Below are positions 8,272 through 22,070 of a stretch of 64,000 bases of DNA, piece by piece (positions within the stretch are counted from its first letter, which is position 1; each line of letters starts with the position of its first letter). A program made the translations under genes and the position numbers. The notes beneath the pieces were generated by a model that worked only from the letters and a program-made list of their open reading frames with translations, was not told where the DNA came from and searched no databases. Source of the stretch: Lachnospiraceae bacterium (GTDB lineage: Bacteria > Bacillota > Clostridia > Lachnospirales > Lachnospiraceae); assembly GCA_022647575.1 (NCBI GenBank), contig JALCKY010000003.1:62001-126000 (forward strand), in the 5' to 3' direction.

Positions 8272-10952
8272 CCGTTTCCTCCCGGGCCGCCCTGACCGCC
8301 GCCGGAAGGCATGTTACCGCCGCCGGAAGGCATGGTTCCTCCGCCTCCCATATTTCCGCCGCCTCCCATCATGTTTCCGAAGCTGGAAGTACTTTCATCG
8401 CTTGCGGAAATATCTTCTCCGGCTGACTGCTTGTAATAAACCGTCTGGCCTTCCGTAAGGCCGCTCGTGATCTCCACGGTGCTGTCATTGGAAAGTCCGG
8501 TCTCGACCGTCGTTTTGCCGGAAAGGTTTCCGTCGGAATCCTCGCTGGTATAGACATAGCTTTCTCCGCCGGATTCCTGAAGTGCCGCGGCCGGAATCGT
8601 CAGGACATTGTCCGCGGAACTGATGATGATGGAAGCTGATGCGCTCATGCCCGGAAGCATGTCGTCTTCCTTCGGAACGGTAATCGTAACCGTGAATTTT
8701 GAAACGCCGCCGCTGTTGGAGCCGGTTGTGTCAATCGCCGTCACCGTTCCGGTAAAGGTCTGGTTTTCCAGGGCATCCAGCGTGATGTCGGCTTCCTCGC
8801 CTTCACTGACGGAAAGGATGTCCAGCTCATCGACGCTGATCGTGATTTTCATGTTCTTGTTTGTCTGGACCGTAAAGCCCGTCGTCTCATACTGGCTGTA
8901 CAGGTCTGACGACGAAGATGTCCCGGTCGAAGAGCTCGTCCCGGAGGATGACGAAGCCGAAGTCCCGCCGCTTACCGACGATCCGCTGCCTGCGGACGAA
9001 GAAATGCCCGCTGTGCTGCCGGCTGCAGATGCATTGTTTCCGGAAGTGTTTCCCGTCATATTGTCCGTCGTGCCGGAAGTGCCCGCTGTTCCTGATGTTC
9101 CCGCCGTTCCGGATGCATTTGATGAAGCCGGAGACCCGGAAGATGAAGAAGAGGTATCGGCAGACGTAAACTTCATCGTCACGGTCATGGTGTCATAGTA
9201 TCCGTCGCCATCTGAATCGCTCAGGTAATAAGTATAGGAATAATTCGACCCGGCACTGTCCTTTACGGTAAGCGTATTATTTCCCGAACCGTCGAAGCAG
9301 TATCCGTCTGCCGCTTTCAGGCTGAAGGTCGCGGAAGTTCCTGCCGCATCCCAGGAAATGGTGTCTTTCGTACTGTCGTCTGAATCCACGGCTGCTGAAT
9401 AAGAGGAAATCTTTGCCGAGGCAAGAGCCGCATTCAGCTGCTGCGACGTCATCTTGACGCCGTTGATCGGAGAGGTAAGGGGAATGTTCAGCTCTCCCTT
9501 GATCACGGTGTATCCGGACTCCGTACCTGCCGAAGAAGTATCGGAAGAAGTATTGGAAGAAGTGTCTGAAGATGTGCCGGACGCTGCCTCTCCGCTTTCC
9601 GCCAGAATGCCGGACACCGTCTCCGTACTGCTGCCCGAAGAAAGTACATCGGAAGAATCCGAAGACTCCGTTCCTGCAGAGCCGGAGCTGTTCATCGCTG
9701 CACTGAATTCAGAGAGACTCTCCGAACTTAATTTCAGGGCAGAGGCAGAAGTACTTCCGGCTGTCAGGTAAGTGAAGCCGCTGACGGAAGATCCGGTGCT
9801 GCCTGAAGATGCACTGCCTGCAGATGCCGCATCCGAACCGCTGCCGGAAATGGTGCCGGTCTCATAGGATGTCTTGGTCGCACTTCCGGCGGTCGTGCCT
9901 CCCGTCGTGGAAGAAGAGGATGTGGAAGAAGAACTCTTGGTCACTTCCGTGCCTTCCTCCACATTGATGCTTTCAATCGTACCGGCAGCTGTCGCAGTGA
10001 TTTCACCTTTCTGTTCCAGCTGCATCATATCGTTCATGGCCTTCGTCAGGTCTTCTCTTTCCGCAAGCAGTTCATCCTTCTGGGTCGTATCTGCCACGTC
10101 ATCCAGATAGAAAAGGCTGTCTCCCTGATCGACTTCTTCATTTTCCGAAACATAGATGTCGGAAACCGTACCGGAAGTCCCGGTCACCTGATAGGGCTGA
10201 TGCACATAAAGGACACCGGAGCCTACCGCCGTGCCGGATGAATTTTTCACGGAAACCGTATCGCCCGCTTCGGGTCCGTCATCCGTCAGGATGATCGTCA
10301 CCGTGTCCCCGGCTGCCGATGCCACCGTGCCGGCTTCTTCCGTGCCGTCTGACAGAGTCACCGTAACGCTGTCGCCGGTGGAAAGAACTCCGCTGTTGTT
10401 GAGATCGACTGCCATCTTGCCGTCTGCTGAAATCACCATCAGCGAGCTGAACTGCAGCATGACGTCGGAAACATTGTCACCGGAAGCAATATAAATCTGT
10501 TTGACCCTGCCGGAAACCGTTGCCGTGACTGTTTCATCTTCCGTGCTGTCCCCGATTGCCTCGATCTGTGTATCAATGTCCGACAGGGAAGTCTGGATTT
10601 CGGCAATGGCTGTCTTCACGGATGTTTCATCAACCGTCGCCAGCGCCTGTCCGACCGTGACGGTATCCCCGCTTTCAACCAGGATCTTGTCGATCGTGAT
10701 TCCGGTCGGAACGGAAATGTCTTCTGCATCATCTTCCGCAAGCGTTCCGGTTCCGGTAACGCTGTTGCTGATGCTTCCCGTCGCTGCCTGTGCACTCTGG
10801 ACGGTTTTCGTCATGGAAGCAGCCATAGCAGCCGCTGCACGGTAGCGGATAAAGAAAAAGGCGGCAACTCCGGCAGCGGCAACTCCGGCCGTGATCGAAG
10901 CAATTAAGATGATTTTTTTCTTCTTGGACATTTTCTTCCTGATTTTAGCCAT
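8268..10952 (-). CDS. Membrane-fusion (HlyD/MacA-type) exporter adaptor, unusually long
   Basis: 894 residues from MAKIRKK, chosen because TCCGGAGG lies upstream. A lysine-rich cytoplasmic start, one membrane helix (about 20-40), biotinyl-lipoyl/HlyD parts and a short coiled coil (AEREDLTKAMNDMM) precede Ser/Gly-rich linkers (about 350-475 and 596-690). Between the linkers is a separate domain (about 479-596) ending in the acidic loop DSDGDGYYDT. The HlyD beta-barrel then resumes (about 695-850), and the protein ends in a GGGNM/PSGGG tail. Usual relatives have 350-500 residues. It is the first gene of the exporter operon. The inserted domain is not one I recognise. Confidence 0.85.
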   Translation of the reverse strand: MAKIRKKMSKKKKIILIASITAGVAAAGVAAFFFIRYRAAAAMAASMTKTVQSAQAATGSISNSVTGTGTLAEDDAEDISVPTGITIDKILVESGDTVTVGQALATVDETSVKTAIAEIQTSLSDIDTQIEAIGDSTEDETVTATVSGRVKQIYIASGDNVSDVMLQFSSLMVISADGKMAVDLNNSGVLSTGDSVTVTLSDGTEEAGTVASAAGDTVTIILTDDGPEAGDTVSVKNSSGTAVGSGVLYVHQPYQVTGTSGTVSDIYVSENEEVDQGDSLFYLDDVADTTQKDELLAEREDLTKAMNDMMQLEQKGEITATAAGTIESINVEEGTEVTKSSSSTSSSSTTGGTTAGSATKTSYETGTISGSGSDAASAGSASSGSTGSSVSGFTYLTAGSTSASALKLSSESLSEFSAAMNSSGSAGTESSDSSDVLSSGSSTETVSGILAESGEAASGTSSDTSSNTSSDTSSAGTESGYTVIKGELNIPLTSPINGVKMTSQQLNAALASAKISSYSAAVDSDDSTKDTISWDAAGTSATFSLKAADGYCFDGSGNNTLTVKDSAGSNYSYTYYLSDSDGDGYYDTMTVTMKFTSADTSSSSSGSPASSNASGTAGTSGTAGTSGTTDNMTGNTSGNNASAAGSTAGISSSAGSGSSVSGGTSASSSSGTSSSTGTSSSSDLYSQYETTGFTVQTNKNMKITISVDELDILSVSEGEEADITLDALENQTFTGTVTAIDTTGSNSGGVSKFTVTITVPKEDDMLPGMSASASIIISSADNVLTIPAAALQESGGESYVYTSEDSDGNLSGKTTVETGLSNDSTVEITSGLTEGQTVYYKQSAGEDISASDESTSSFGNMMGGGGNMGGGGTMPSGGGNMPSGGGQGGPGGNG

Positions 10953-11012
10953 GACTTGAAAGCCTCCGGATTTTAGATACACATGCTATCAATATTCGAA
11001 AATAACAGAAGT

Positions 11013-11052
11013 TTGTGTCTGACTTGTGTCCGCCGCCTGAAGAAAATGTGTC
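11013..11052 (-). promoter_or_regulatory. Phased direct repeats upstream of the exporter operon
   Basis: On the plus strand tgtgtc occurs at 11014-11019, 11025-11030 and 11047-11052, that is 11 and 22 bp apart, each on the same helix face; the first two share ttgtgtc. On the minus strand (GACACAA repeats) they cover the -35 region of the only plausible -10 (TATTTT, 10999-11004), which has no good -35 box. This layout is typical of an activator such as an OmpR-family response regulator. The regulator is not identified. Confidence 0.5.
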
Positions 11053-11080
11053 TCTTCTGTGTTCTGCATGATTTTGGGAT

Positions 11081-11113
11081 ATAAAAAGGCCGGAGCCTTT
11101 CGGTTCCGGCCTT
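11081..11113 (-). terminator. Intrinsic terminator of rpoBC
   Basis: Stem aaggccgga (11086-11094) pairs with tccggcctt (11105-11113). On the minus strand the stem is followed by TTTTTAT. It lies about 40 bp after the rpoC stop and separates rpoBC from the exporter operon. Confidence 0.85.
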
Positions 11114-11151
11114 CTTCTGCCATGCTTTCTGTTTTCCCGGAAAGAAAAGTT

Positions 11152-14100
11152 TTATTCCTCTTTCGTCGTGACGGATTCCGTTTCTTCGTCTTCCGTCTCT
11201 TCGATGATGTCTTCCTCTTCTTCCTCGTAATGCGTTTCCTTCGGCTTGTCCGCTTCTTCCTTTGCGCGGGCTGCCTCTTCCGCTTTTCTCCGCTCGATCT
11301 TTGCATCCGTATCGAGCTTGATATTGCGGTATCTCTTGAGGCCGGTGCCGGCAGGAATCAGCTGTCCGATGATGACATTTTCCTTGAGGCCGATCAGCGG
11401 ATCCAGCTTGCCTTTAATAGCCGCATCTGTCAGGACCTTTGTGGTCTCCTGGAAAGAGGCTGCCGACAGGAAGGAATTTGTCGCAAGGGCTGCCTTTGTA
11501 ATACCGAGGACGATTCTCTCGCCTTCTGCCGGTTCCTTGCCTTCCTTCTTCAGTTCTTCATTCAGGTCTTCAAACTCCAGGTAGTCAACCAGGGTTCCCG
11601 GCAGATACTCTGTATCGCCCGCTTTTTCAATGCGGACTTTCTTCAGCATCTGACGGACAATGACCTCGATATGCTTATCGTTGATTTCAACGCCCTGCAG
11701 ACGGTAAACCCTCTGGACTTCCCGCAGCAGATAATCCTGTACAGCCCCGATTCCCTTGATGTTCATGATATCATGCGGGTCGACGGAACCTTCGATGATT
11801 TCATCGCCGGCTTCCAGGACCTGTCCTTCGGAAACCTTCAGCTGCGACCCGTAAGGAATCAGGTACGTCTTGGAAGAATCTTTGGTTCCTTCCTTTGCAT
11901 CCGGATTCGTAATGATGACGTTGCGTTTCTTCTTCTGGTCATCAATATGAACGGTGCCCGGGATCTCCGTGATAATGGCAAGGCCCTTCGGCTTGCGTGC
12001 CTCGAAAAGTTCCTCGACACGGGGAAGACCCTGTGTAATATCTCCGCCGGCAACACCGCCGGTATGGAAGGTTCTCATGGTCAGCTGTGTGCCCGGTTCG
12101 CCGATGGACTGTGCGGCAATGATGCCGACTGCCTCGCCTACCTGGACCGCTTCTCCTGTCGCCATGTTGGCGCCGTAGCATTTCACGCAGATGCCCAGCT
12201 TGGAACGGCACGTCAGGATCGTACGGATCTTGACCCGTTCAAGCGGATTCCCGTTCTTGTCGACACCGTGCTTCATGACATTTTCCGCACGGCGCGGCGT
12301 GATCATATGGTTTGCCTTGACGATGATGTTTCCGTCCTTGTCGACGATCGTCTCTGCAGCGAAACGGCCTGTGATTCTTTCCTGCAGGCCTTCCGTTTCT
12401 TCCCTGCCGTTCATGAATGCCTTGACATACATGCCCGGGATTTCATCTTTGCCTTCGCAGCAGTCCGTCTCGCGGATGATCAGTTCCTGGGAGACATCGA
12501 CCAGACGTCTTGTCAGGTAGCCGGAGTCAGCCGTACGGAGTGCCGTATCGGAAAGTCCCTTGCGGGCGCCGTGGGCGGACATGAAGTATTCCAGAACGTC
12601 CAGTCCTTCACGGAAGTTCGACTTGATCGGCAGCTCGATCGTATGTCCGGTCGTATCCGCCATCAGGCCTCGCATGCCGGCCAGCTGTTTGATCTGCTTG
12701 TCGGAACCACGGGCTCCTGAGTCAGCCATCATGTAAATATTGTTGTATTTATCGAGGCCGGCCATCAGTTTCTTGGTCAGCGCGGCATCCATTTCCTTCC
12801 AGGTATCGATGACTTCCTGATAGCGCTCTTCGTCGGTCAGAAGTCCTCTCTTGTAATTCTCCTTGATCTTGTCAACCTGTTCCTGCGCTTCTTCGATCAT
12901 CTGCGGTTTTTCCGGCGGGACGGTCATGTCAGAAATGGAAACCGTCATGGCTGAAAGCGTGGAGTACTTGTATCCCATCGACTTGATGTGGTCAAGGACT
13001 TCCGCCGTCACGGTAGCGCCGTGGATGTTGATGACGCGCTCGATGATCTTCTTCAGCATTTTCTTGTCGGTCAGGAAGTCGATTTCCAGAACCAGGTCGT
13101 TGTCGTGGTTCTCACGGTCAACGAATCCCAGATCCTGCGGAATCACTTCATTGAACAGGAACCTGCCGAGCGTGCTGCTGACGAAGCCGGTCTTGACCGT
13201 GCCGTCCGGCATCTTCTTGCTCGTGCGGACATTGATTCTCGTCTGAAGCGTAATGTATTTATTTTCATAAGCAAGGATTGCCTCGCTTACGCTCTTGAAA
13301 TAACTGCCCTCACCGATGGCTCCCTCGCGCTCCTGCGTCAGGTAGTAAATGCCGAGGACCATATCCTGCGTCGGAACGGTAACCGGTCCGCCGTCAGACG
13401 GCTTTAAGAGGTTGTTCGGAGAAAGCATCAGGAAACGGCATTCTGCCTGTGCCTCAACGGACAGAGGAAGATGGACGGCCATCTGGTCGCCGTCGAAGTC
13501 TGCGTTAAATGCGGTGCAGGCAAGCGGATGCAGTTTGATTGCTTTTCCTTCGACCAGGACAGGCTCGAATGCCTGGATGCCCAGTCTGTGCAGTGTCGGT
13601 GCACGGTTCAGCATGACCGGATGCTCCGTAATGACTTCTTCCAGCACATCCCAGACTTCCGGTTCAAGACGCTCAACCATCTTCTTCGCATTCTTGACGT
13701 TGTGGGCCATTCCGTTGCTGATCAGTTCCTTCATGACGAACGGCTTGAAAAGTTCGATGGCCATTTCCTTCGGAAGACCGCACTGATAGATCTTCAGTTC
13801 CGGTCCGACGACGATAACGGAACGTCCGGAATAATCGACACGCTTGCCGAGCAGGTTCTGACGGAAACGTCCGGATTTGCCTTTCAGCATATCGGAAAGA
13901 GACTTCAGGGCACGGTTGCCCGGGCCTGTGACAGGACGTCCGCGGCGGCCGTTGTCAATCAGGGCATCAACCGCTTCCTGCAGCATTCTCTTTTCATTTC
14001 GCACGATGATTTCCGGAGCTCCCAGCTCAAGCAGTCTCTTCAGACGGTTGTTCCGGTTGATGATTCTTCTGTAAAGGTCGTTCAGATCGGAAGTCGCGAA

Positions 14101-14880
14101 ACGTCCGCCGTCCAGCTGGACCATCGGGCGAAGATCCGGCGGGATGACCGGGATGACGTTCATGATCATCCATTCCGGTTTATTTCCCGACTCACGGAAG
14201 GATTCCACAACTTCAAGCCTCTTGATGATGCGGGCCCTCTTCTGTCCGGTCGATTCCTTGAGTCCCTGCTTCAGTTCCTTGAACTCTTTTTCAAGGTCGA
14301 TGGATTTCAGCAGTTCCTGAACAGCCTCCGCGCCCATTCCGACACGGAAGTTCCATCCGTACTGTTCGCGCATGTCCTGATATTCCTTCTCGGAAAGGAC
14401 CTGCTTGTACTCCAGCGCGCCTTTGGCATCCGCCGGATCCAGTACGATATAGCTGACAAAATACAGTACTCTTTCAAGAGTTCTCGGAGAAAGGTCCAGG
14501 ATCAGGCCCATTCTCGACGGGATTCCCTTGAAGTACCAGATGTGGGACACCGGTGCCGCCAGCTCGATATGGCCCATGCGCTCACGGCGCACGCAGGCCT
14601 TCGTGACTTCAACGCCGCAGCGGTCGCAGATAATGCCCTTGAAACGCGGCTTCTTGTATTTTCCGCAGTGGCATTCATAGTCTTTGCTGGGTCCGAAAAT
14701 CCTTTCGCAGAAAAGACCGTCCCTCTCCGGCTTCAGCGTCCGGTAATTGATCGTTTCCGGCTTCTTGACTTCTCCGTGAGACCACTCACGGATCTTCTCG
14801 GGAGAAGCGAGGCCGATACGGATCGCATCGAACGTAGAAGACTTTTCGATTTCTTCATTTTTCACAACTGAATCTGGCAT
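11152..14880 (-). CDS. rpoC: RNA polymerase beta' subunit
   Basis: 1242 residues. It contains the N-terminal zinc ribbon (CHCGKYKK...CDRCGVE), the catalytic Mg-binding loop [10 protein letters not shown], the bridge-helix/trigger-loop region ([20 protein letters not shown]), and the second zinc site with [13 protein letters not shown]. The C-terminus is a long acidic tail rich in Glu, followed by TTKEE. Length fits Clostridia, which lack the large insertion found in Gram-negatives. It begins 44 bp after rpoB and ends at a strong terminator. In most Firmicutes rpsL would follow; here an exporter operon intervenes. Confidence 0.99.
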   Translation of the reverse strand: MPDSVVKNEEIEKSSTFDAIRIGLASPEKIREWSHGEVKKPETINYRTLKPERDGLFCERIFGPSKDYECHCGKYKKPRFKGIICDRCGVEVTKACVRRERMGHIELAAPVSHIWYFKGIPSRMGLILDLSPRTLERVLYFVSYIVLDPADAKGALEYKQVLSEKEYQDMREQYGWNFRVGMGAEAVQELLKSIDLEKEFKELKQGLKESTGQKRARIIKRLEVVESFRESGNKPEWMIMNVIPVIPPDLRPMVQLDGGRFATSDLNDLYRRIINRNNRLKRLLELGAPEIIVRNEKRMLQEAVDALIDNGRRGRPVTGPGNRALKSLSDMLKGKSGRFRQNLLGKRVDYSGRSVIVVGPELKIYQCGLPKEMAIELFKPFVMKELISNGMAHNVKNAKKMVERLEPEVWDVLEEVITEHPVMLNRAPTLHRLGIQAFEPVLVEGKAIKLHPLACTAFNADFDGDQMAVHLPLSVEAQAECRFLMLSPNNLLKPSDGGPVTVPTQDMVLGIYYLTQEREGAIGEGSYFKSVSEAILAYENKYITLQTRINVRTSKKMPDGTVKTGFVSSTLGRFLFNEVIPQDLGFVDRENHDNDLVLEIDFLTDKKMLKKIIERVINIHGATVTAEVLDHIKSMGYKYSTLSAMTVSISDMTVPPEKPQMIEEAQEQVDKIKENYKRGLLTDEERYQEVIDTWKEMDAALTKKLMAGLDKYNNIYMMADSGARGSDKQIKQLAGMRGLMADTTGHTIELPIKSNFREGLDVLEYFMSAHGARKGLSDTALRTADSGYLTRRLVDVSQELIIRETDCCEGKDEIPGMYVKAFMNGREETEGLQERITGRFAAETIVDKDGNIIVKANHMITPRRAENVMKHGVDKNGNPLERVKIRTILTCRSKLGICVKCYGANMATGEAVQVGEAVGIIAAQSIGEPGTQLTMRTFHTGGVAGGDITQGLPRVEELFEARKPKGLAIITEIPGTVHIDDQKKKRNVIITNPDAKEGTKDSSKTYLIPYGSQLKVSEGQVLEAGDEIIEGSVDPHDIMNIKGIGAVQDYLLREVQRVYRLQGVEINDKHIEVIVRQMLKKVRIEKAGDTEYLPGTLVDYLEFEDLNEELKKEGKEPAEGERIVLGITKAALATNSFLSAASFQETTKVLTDAAIKGKLDPLIGLKENVIIGQLIPAGTGLKRYRNIKLDTDAKIERRKAEEAARAKEEADKPKETHYEEEEEDIIEETEDEETESVTTKEE

Positions 14881-14924
14881 AGATACCTCCTATAACAGTT
14901 GGTCGTCTGTTTTTTCGTCAATCA

Positions 14925-18803
<3,879 letters not shown>

Positions 18804-18897
18804 TAGACATTTACCCCTGTTTTCCATTGAATTTACTATGGTTTCACTGCAGAATCAAAAGGGATTGGGCAATCTCCGCCATAATAGTGCATTCTTT

Positions 18898-18926
18898 AGA
18901 ATATCACGGGGAAGTCAAGGTGTCAA
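18898..18926 (-). promoter_or_regulatory. Sigma-A promoter for rpoBC
   Basis: Minus-strand -35 TTGACA (18921-18926), 17-bp spacer, -10 TATTCT (18898-18903). Transcription would start near 18891, leaving a leader of about 90 nt before rpoB. This allows rpoBC to be expressed independently of the ribosomal genes upstream. Confidence 0.8.
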
Positions 18927-18977
18927 ACATTTTTATGGATTTTTCAGAAATAAATCGGGATTGGGATATAGACAGGG

Positions 18978-19033
18978 CAGAGGCTGTACGCCTTTTCCCG
19001 GTTCCTGACCGGGCTTTCGGCGAACAGCCTCTG
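18978..19033 (-). promoter_or_regulatory. Branched hairpin between rplL and rpoB
   Basis: An outer 10-bp perfect stem (cagaggctgt 18978-18987 / acagcctctg 19024-19033) encloses an inner stem (cccggt/accggg, 18997-19013). There is no T-run on either strand, so it is not a standard terminator. In E. coli the same intergenic region carries an attenuator and an RNase III site; an analogous processing role is an inference. Confidence 0.6.
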
Positions 19034-19056
19034 ATAAAATTCTCTGGAAATGAAGA

Positions 19057-19443
19057 TTATTTCAGGGTAACCTTAGCGCCTGCTTCTTCAAGCTTTGCCT
19101 TGAGAGCGTCAGCATCTTCCTTGCTCATTGCGTCTTTGACAACCTTCGGAGCTGCGTCGACAAGGTCTTTTGCTTCCTTCAGGCCAAGGCCTGTAACTTC
19201 ACGGACAACCTTGATGACCTTAACCTTGGACGGGCCGACTTCTGTCAGCTCGACATCAAACTCGGTCTTCTCTTCAGCTGCTTCTCCGGCACCTGCTCCG
19301 GCGCCTGCGCCAGCTGCTACAACGACGCCCGCTGCTGCGGAAACGCCAAACTCTTCTTCACATGCCTTGACGAGGTCATTCAATTCCATAACCGACAGCT
19401 CTTTGATTGCTGCGATGAATTCCTCTGTGGTTAATTTCGCCAT
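19057..19443 (-). CDS. rplL: 50S ribosomal protein L7/L12
   Basis: 128 residues. The N-terminal dimerisation helix pair is followed by a flexible hinge of Ala/Gly repeats ([14 protein letters not shown], about 40-54) and the C-terminal factor-binding domain ([20 protein letters not shown]). It forms the stalk that recruits elongation factor GTPases. It lies 41 bp after rplJ. The hinge has slightly more Ala-Gly repeats than usual; the protein is otherwise ordinary. Confidence 0.98.
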   Translation of the reverse strand: MAKLTTEEFIAAIKELSVMELNDLVKACEEEFGVSAAAGVVVAAGAGAGAGAGEAAEEKTEFDVELTEVGPSKVKVIKVVREVTGLGLKEAKDLVDAAPKVVKDAMSKEDADALKAKLEEAGAKVTLK

Positions 19444-19484
19444 TTTTATTTTCCTCCGTTATGATTTGGTGAGCTTCAGGGTAA

Positions 19485-20081
19485 TTATTCCTGCGTTTTT
19501 TCTTCTGCTGCCGGAGCTTCTTCAGCTGCCGGTGCTTCCTCTGCTGTCGGTGCTTCTGCTGCAGGTGCCGCTTCTTCAGGCGCAGCACCGTTTTCCTCGC
19601 CGGACTTCTCCGCGATCTGCTTGATGACGCGTGCGAAGTTTGCAATCGGAGACTGCATGCTTCCAAGCAGTCTGCCCAGCAGGACTTCCCTTGACGGGAT
19701 GTTTGCGATTTCAGCCAGGCTTGCCGCATCGTAGTACTTGCCTTCCACGATACCGCCTACCAGCTTCAGGCTCTTCATTGCTTTTGCGTTCTTCATGATG
19801 ATCCTGGCCGGTGCCGACGGATCGTCAACAGAAACCGCAAGTGCATTCGGGCCGTTCAGGTCTTTCGAGAGTTCCTCGAATTCCGTTCCCTGGAACGCAC
19901 GGTTCATCAGCGTGTTCTTGAAGACTTTGTACTTCACGCCTGCTTCGCGGAGCTCCTTGCGGAGTGCCGTATCCTGCTCAACCGTAAGTCCGAGGTACTG
20001 GATCAGCATAACCGCTTTTGCATCTTTGATTACAGCGGATACTTCATCAACGATTGGCTGTTTCAGTTCAACTTTTGGCAT
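19485..20081 (-). CDS. rplJ: 50S ribosomal protein L10
   Basis: 198 residues from MPKVELKQPIV; AAGGAGG lies upstream, while a longer in-frame ATG at 20150 falls inside the leader RNA. L10 anchors the L7/L12 stalk to 23S rRNA. The core is followed by an Ala/Glu-rich tail of about 35 residues with EEAPAAEEAPAAEE repeats, longer than the usual 165-175-residue protein. Expression is probably autoregulated through the L10 leader immediately upstream. Confidence 0.97.
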   Translation of the reverse strand: MPKVELKQPIVDEVSAVIKDAKAVMLIQYLGLTVEQDTALRKELREAGVKYKVFKNTLMNRAFQGTEFEELSKDLNGPNALAVSVDDPSAPARIIMKNAKAMKSLKLVGGIVEGKYYDAASLAEIANIPSREVLLGRLLGSMQSPIANFARVIKQIAEKSGEENGAAPEEAAPAAEAPTAEEAPAAEEAPAAEEKTQE

Positions 20082-20246
20082 TGACTCATTTTCCTCCTTC
20101 TTTGTAAGATGGCCGAATAAAATGAAAAACCCCTCATGCCGCAAAGACACGAGGGGATTCTTTCGCTTTGAAAGATCATTTTGTCCTCGGCAGGCGCTGC
20201 GCTTACGTCCTTTCGGACACCTGCTGTCTTCGGCTTACTGCAATGT
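20082..20246 (-). ncRNA. Ribosomal protein L10 leader RNA with intrinsic terminator
   Basis: The leader between promoter and rplJ contains CCTGCCGAGGACAAA (minus strand), matching the conserved core of the Firmicutes L10 leader as I know it. An intrinsic terminator follows: CCCCTC/GAGGGG stem at 20130-20156, then TTTTT at 20125-20129. The complex of L10 with L7/L12 is known to bind such leaders and promote termination, which limits rplJL synthesis. Confidence 0.8.
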
Positions 20247-20276
20247 ATCTTAACACGCGCTTGCGCGCGGTGTCAA
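20247..20276 (-). promoter_or_regulatory. Sigma-A promoter for rplJL
   Basis: Minus-strand -35 TTGACA (20271-20276), 18-bp spacer, -10 TAAGAT (20247-20252). The spacer holds a CGCGC-rich inverted repeat that may also serve as the end of the rplKA transcript. Confidence 0.7.
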
Positions 20277-20280
20277 CGGA

Positions 20281-20973
20281 TTACTGGAACTTGACCGGAT
20301 TGACGCGGACGCCCGGGCCCATGGTCGGTGCCAGCGTGACGGTCTTCATGTAAGTTCCCTTCAGGGTGCTCGGACGTGCCTTGTTGAGTGCGTCCATCAG
20401 AGCCTTCAGGTTCTGGCCAAGCTGTTCTTCGGAGAAGGAAGCTTTTCCGACCGGTACGTGTACGATGTTCGCCTTGTCCAGACGGTACTCGATCTTACCT
20501 GCTTTAATTTCCTGAATGGCCTTCGTGACATCCATCGTGACGGTTCCGGCCTTCGGGTTCGGCATGAGGCCTTTCGGTCCGAGGACACGGCCGAGACGTC
20601 CGACAACACCCATCATGTCCGGTGTTGCGACGACAACGTCGAATTCAAACCATCCTTCATTCTGGATCTTCGGAATCAGTTCTTCTGCTCCGACATAATC
20701 TGCGCCTGCTGCCTTGGCTTCATCAGCCTTGGCGTTTTTTGCGAATACCAGGACGCGGACTTTCTTTCCTGTTCCATTCGGAAGGACAACCGCGCCGCGG
20801 ATCTGCTGATCTGCATGACGTCCGTCACAGCCTGTGCGGATATGGACTTCGATCGTTTCATCAAATTTTGCAGTGGATGCTGCCTTTACTAATTTAACTG
20901 CTTCTTCCGGATCGTACAGCGTTGAATGGTCGATCGCCTTAGCTGCTTCCGTATACTTCTTGCCGTGTTTCAT
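20281..20973 (-). CDS. rplA: 50S ribosomal protein L1
   Basis: 230 residues, typical length. It binds 23S rRNA in the L1 stalk and helps release deacylated tRNA. The family signature is visible around residues 120-140 ([20 protein letters not shown]). It follows rplK by 52 bp. In many bacteria L1 also represses its own mRNA, but no L1-binding site was resolved here. The stop lies a few bases from the rplJL promoter. Confidence 0.98.
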   Translation of the reverse strand: MKHGKKYTEAAKAIDHSTLYDPEEAVKLVKAASTAKFDETIEVHIRTGCDGRHADQQIRGAVVLPNGTGKKVRVLVFAKNAKADEAKAAGADYVGAEELIPKIQNEGWFEFDVVVATPDMMGVVGRLGRVLGPKGLMPNPKAGTVTMDVTKAIQEIKAGKIEYRLDKANIVHVPVGKASFSEEQLGQNLKALMDALNKARPSTLKGTYMKTVTLAPTMGPGVRVNPVKFQ

Positions 20974-21025
20974 TTTTCAAATACCTCCATGTGGTAATAT
21001 CGGGTTTCGTCCCTTCCACCTATGA

Positions 21026-21454
21026 TCAGTCGTCAGCTACCGTTACGCCCATGCTTCTGCATGTTCCGGCGATAATGCTCATTGCCGCTTCAACCGAAGC
21101 CGCATTGAGATCCGGCATCTTTGTCTCCGCAATTTCCTTCAGCTGTGCCTTGGTGATCTTCGCCACTTTCGTTTTGTTCGGTACACCGGAGCCAGACTTC
21201 AGATTCAGCGTCTTTTTGATCAGAACTGCTGCGGGCGGTGTCTTCGTAATGAAAGTAAAGCTTCTGTCCGCATAAACCGTGATCACGACCGGGATGATGT
21301 AATCACCCTTATCCGCCGTACGGGCGTTGAACTGCTTCGTGAAATCAACGATGTTGACGCCGTGCTGTCCAAGAGCAGGACCTACCGGCGGTGCCGGAGT
21401 TGCCTTGCCGGCCGGAATCTGTAACTTGATGTAGCCTGTAATCTTTTTTGCCAT
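21026..21454 (-). CDS. rplK: 50S ribosomal protein L11
   Basis: 142 residues, standard length, beginning [16 protein letters not shown] with the [14 protein letters not shown] motif of the N-terminal domain. It binds the GTPase-associated centre of 23S rRNA, the thiostrepton site. The C-terminal rRNA-binding signature ([12 protein letters not shown]) is intact. It follows nusG by 63 bp in the conserved order secE-nusG-rplK-rplA. Confidence 0.98.
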   Translation of the reverse strand: MAKKITGYIKLQIPAGKATPAPPVGPALGQHGVNIVDFTKQFNARTADKGDYIIPVVITVYADRSFTFITKTPPAAVLIKKTLNLKSGSGVPNKTKVAKITKAQLKEIAETKMPDLNAASVEAAMSIIAGTCRSMGVTVADD

Positions 21455-21517
21455 AATAGACCTCCTATGTGGTGATGGCGGGCTTATGCCCTTCCACTTA
21501 ATACACCGTGTAAAATG

Positions 21518-22060
21518 CTACCTTTTCTTGACTTCCGCGAAGTTGATCTCCACCGGCGTTGCGCGCCCGAAGAGTTCGACATCGATCGTGACCGTCTGTT
21601 TCTGCGCATTGACGCTCTTGATGACGCCCTGCGTATCTTCCCAGGCACCGGCAATGACCACCACGGTATCGCCCGGTTCGAAATCGACAAGGACCTTCGG
21701 CTTCGGAGCGTTGGTAACGACCCCGCCGTTGATGCCGAGCGGTCTCATTTCATCCGCCGTCAGCGGAACCGGCTTGCTGCCCGGTCCGACAAATCCGGTG
21801 ACGCCGCGCGTATTGCGGACGACATACCAGGTATCGTCGTTCATGATCATGTTGACGAGAACATAGCCCGGAAACATTTTCTTCTGCGTCTGCTTGACGA
21901 CGCCCTTCTCCGTGACTTCCGTGACATCCTGCATAGGGACCCTCACTTCCAGGATCTCCTCTTCCAAATGACGGTTCTCGATCGTCTTCTCGATATTCGC
22001 TTTTACTTTATTTTCGTACCCCGAGTAGGTGTGTACGACATACCAGTTAGCTTCTGCCAT
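21518..22060 (-). CDS. nusG: Transcription elongation/antitermination factor NusG
   Basis: 180 residues from MAEANWYVVHTYSGYENK; GGGG lies six bases upstream, while a longer in-frame ATG overlaps secE. The N-terminal NGN domain contacts RNA polymerase (FPGYVLVNMIM) and the C-terminal KOW domain (FEPGDTVVVIAGAWEDTQG) can bind S10 or Rho. It lies 10 bp after secE. No insertion is seen. Confidence 0.98.
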   Translation of the reverse strand: MAEANWYVVHTYSGYENKVKANIEKTIENRHLEEEILEVRVPMQDVTEVTEKGVVKQTQKKMFPGYVLVNMIMNDDTWYVVRNTRGVTGFVGPGSKPVPLTADEMRPLGINGGVVTNAPKPKVLVDFEPGDTVVVIAGAWEDTQGVIKSVNAQKQTVTIDVELFGRATPVEINFAEVKKR

Positions 22061-22070
22061 GTTTACCCCA

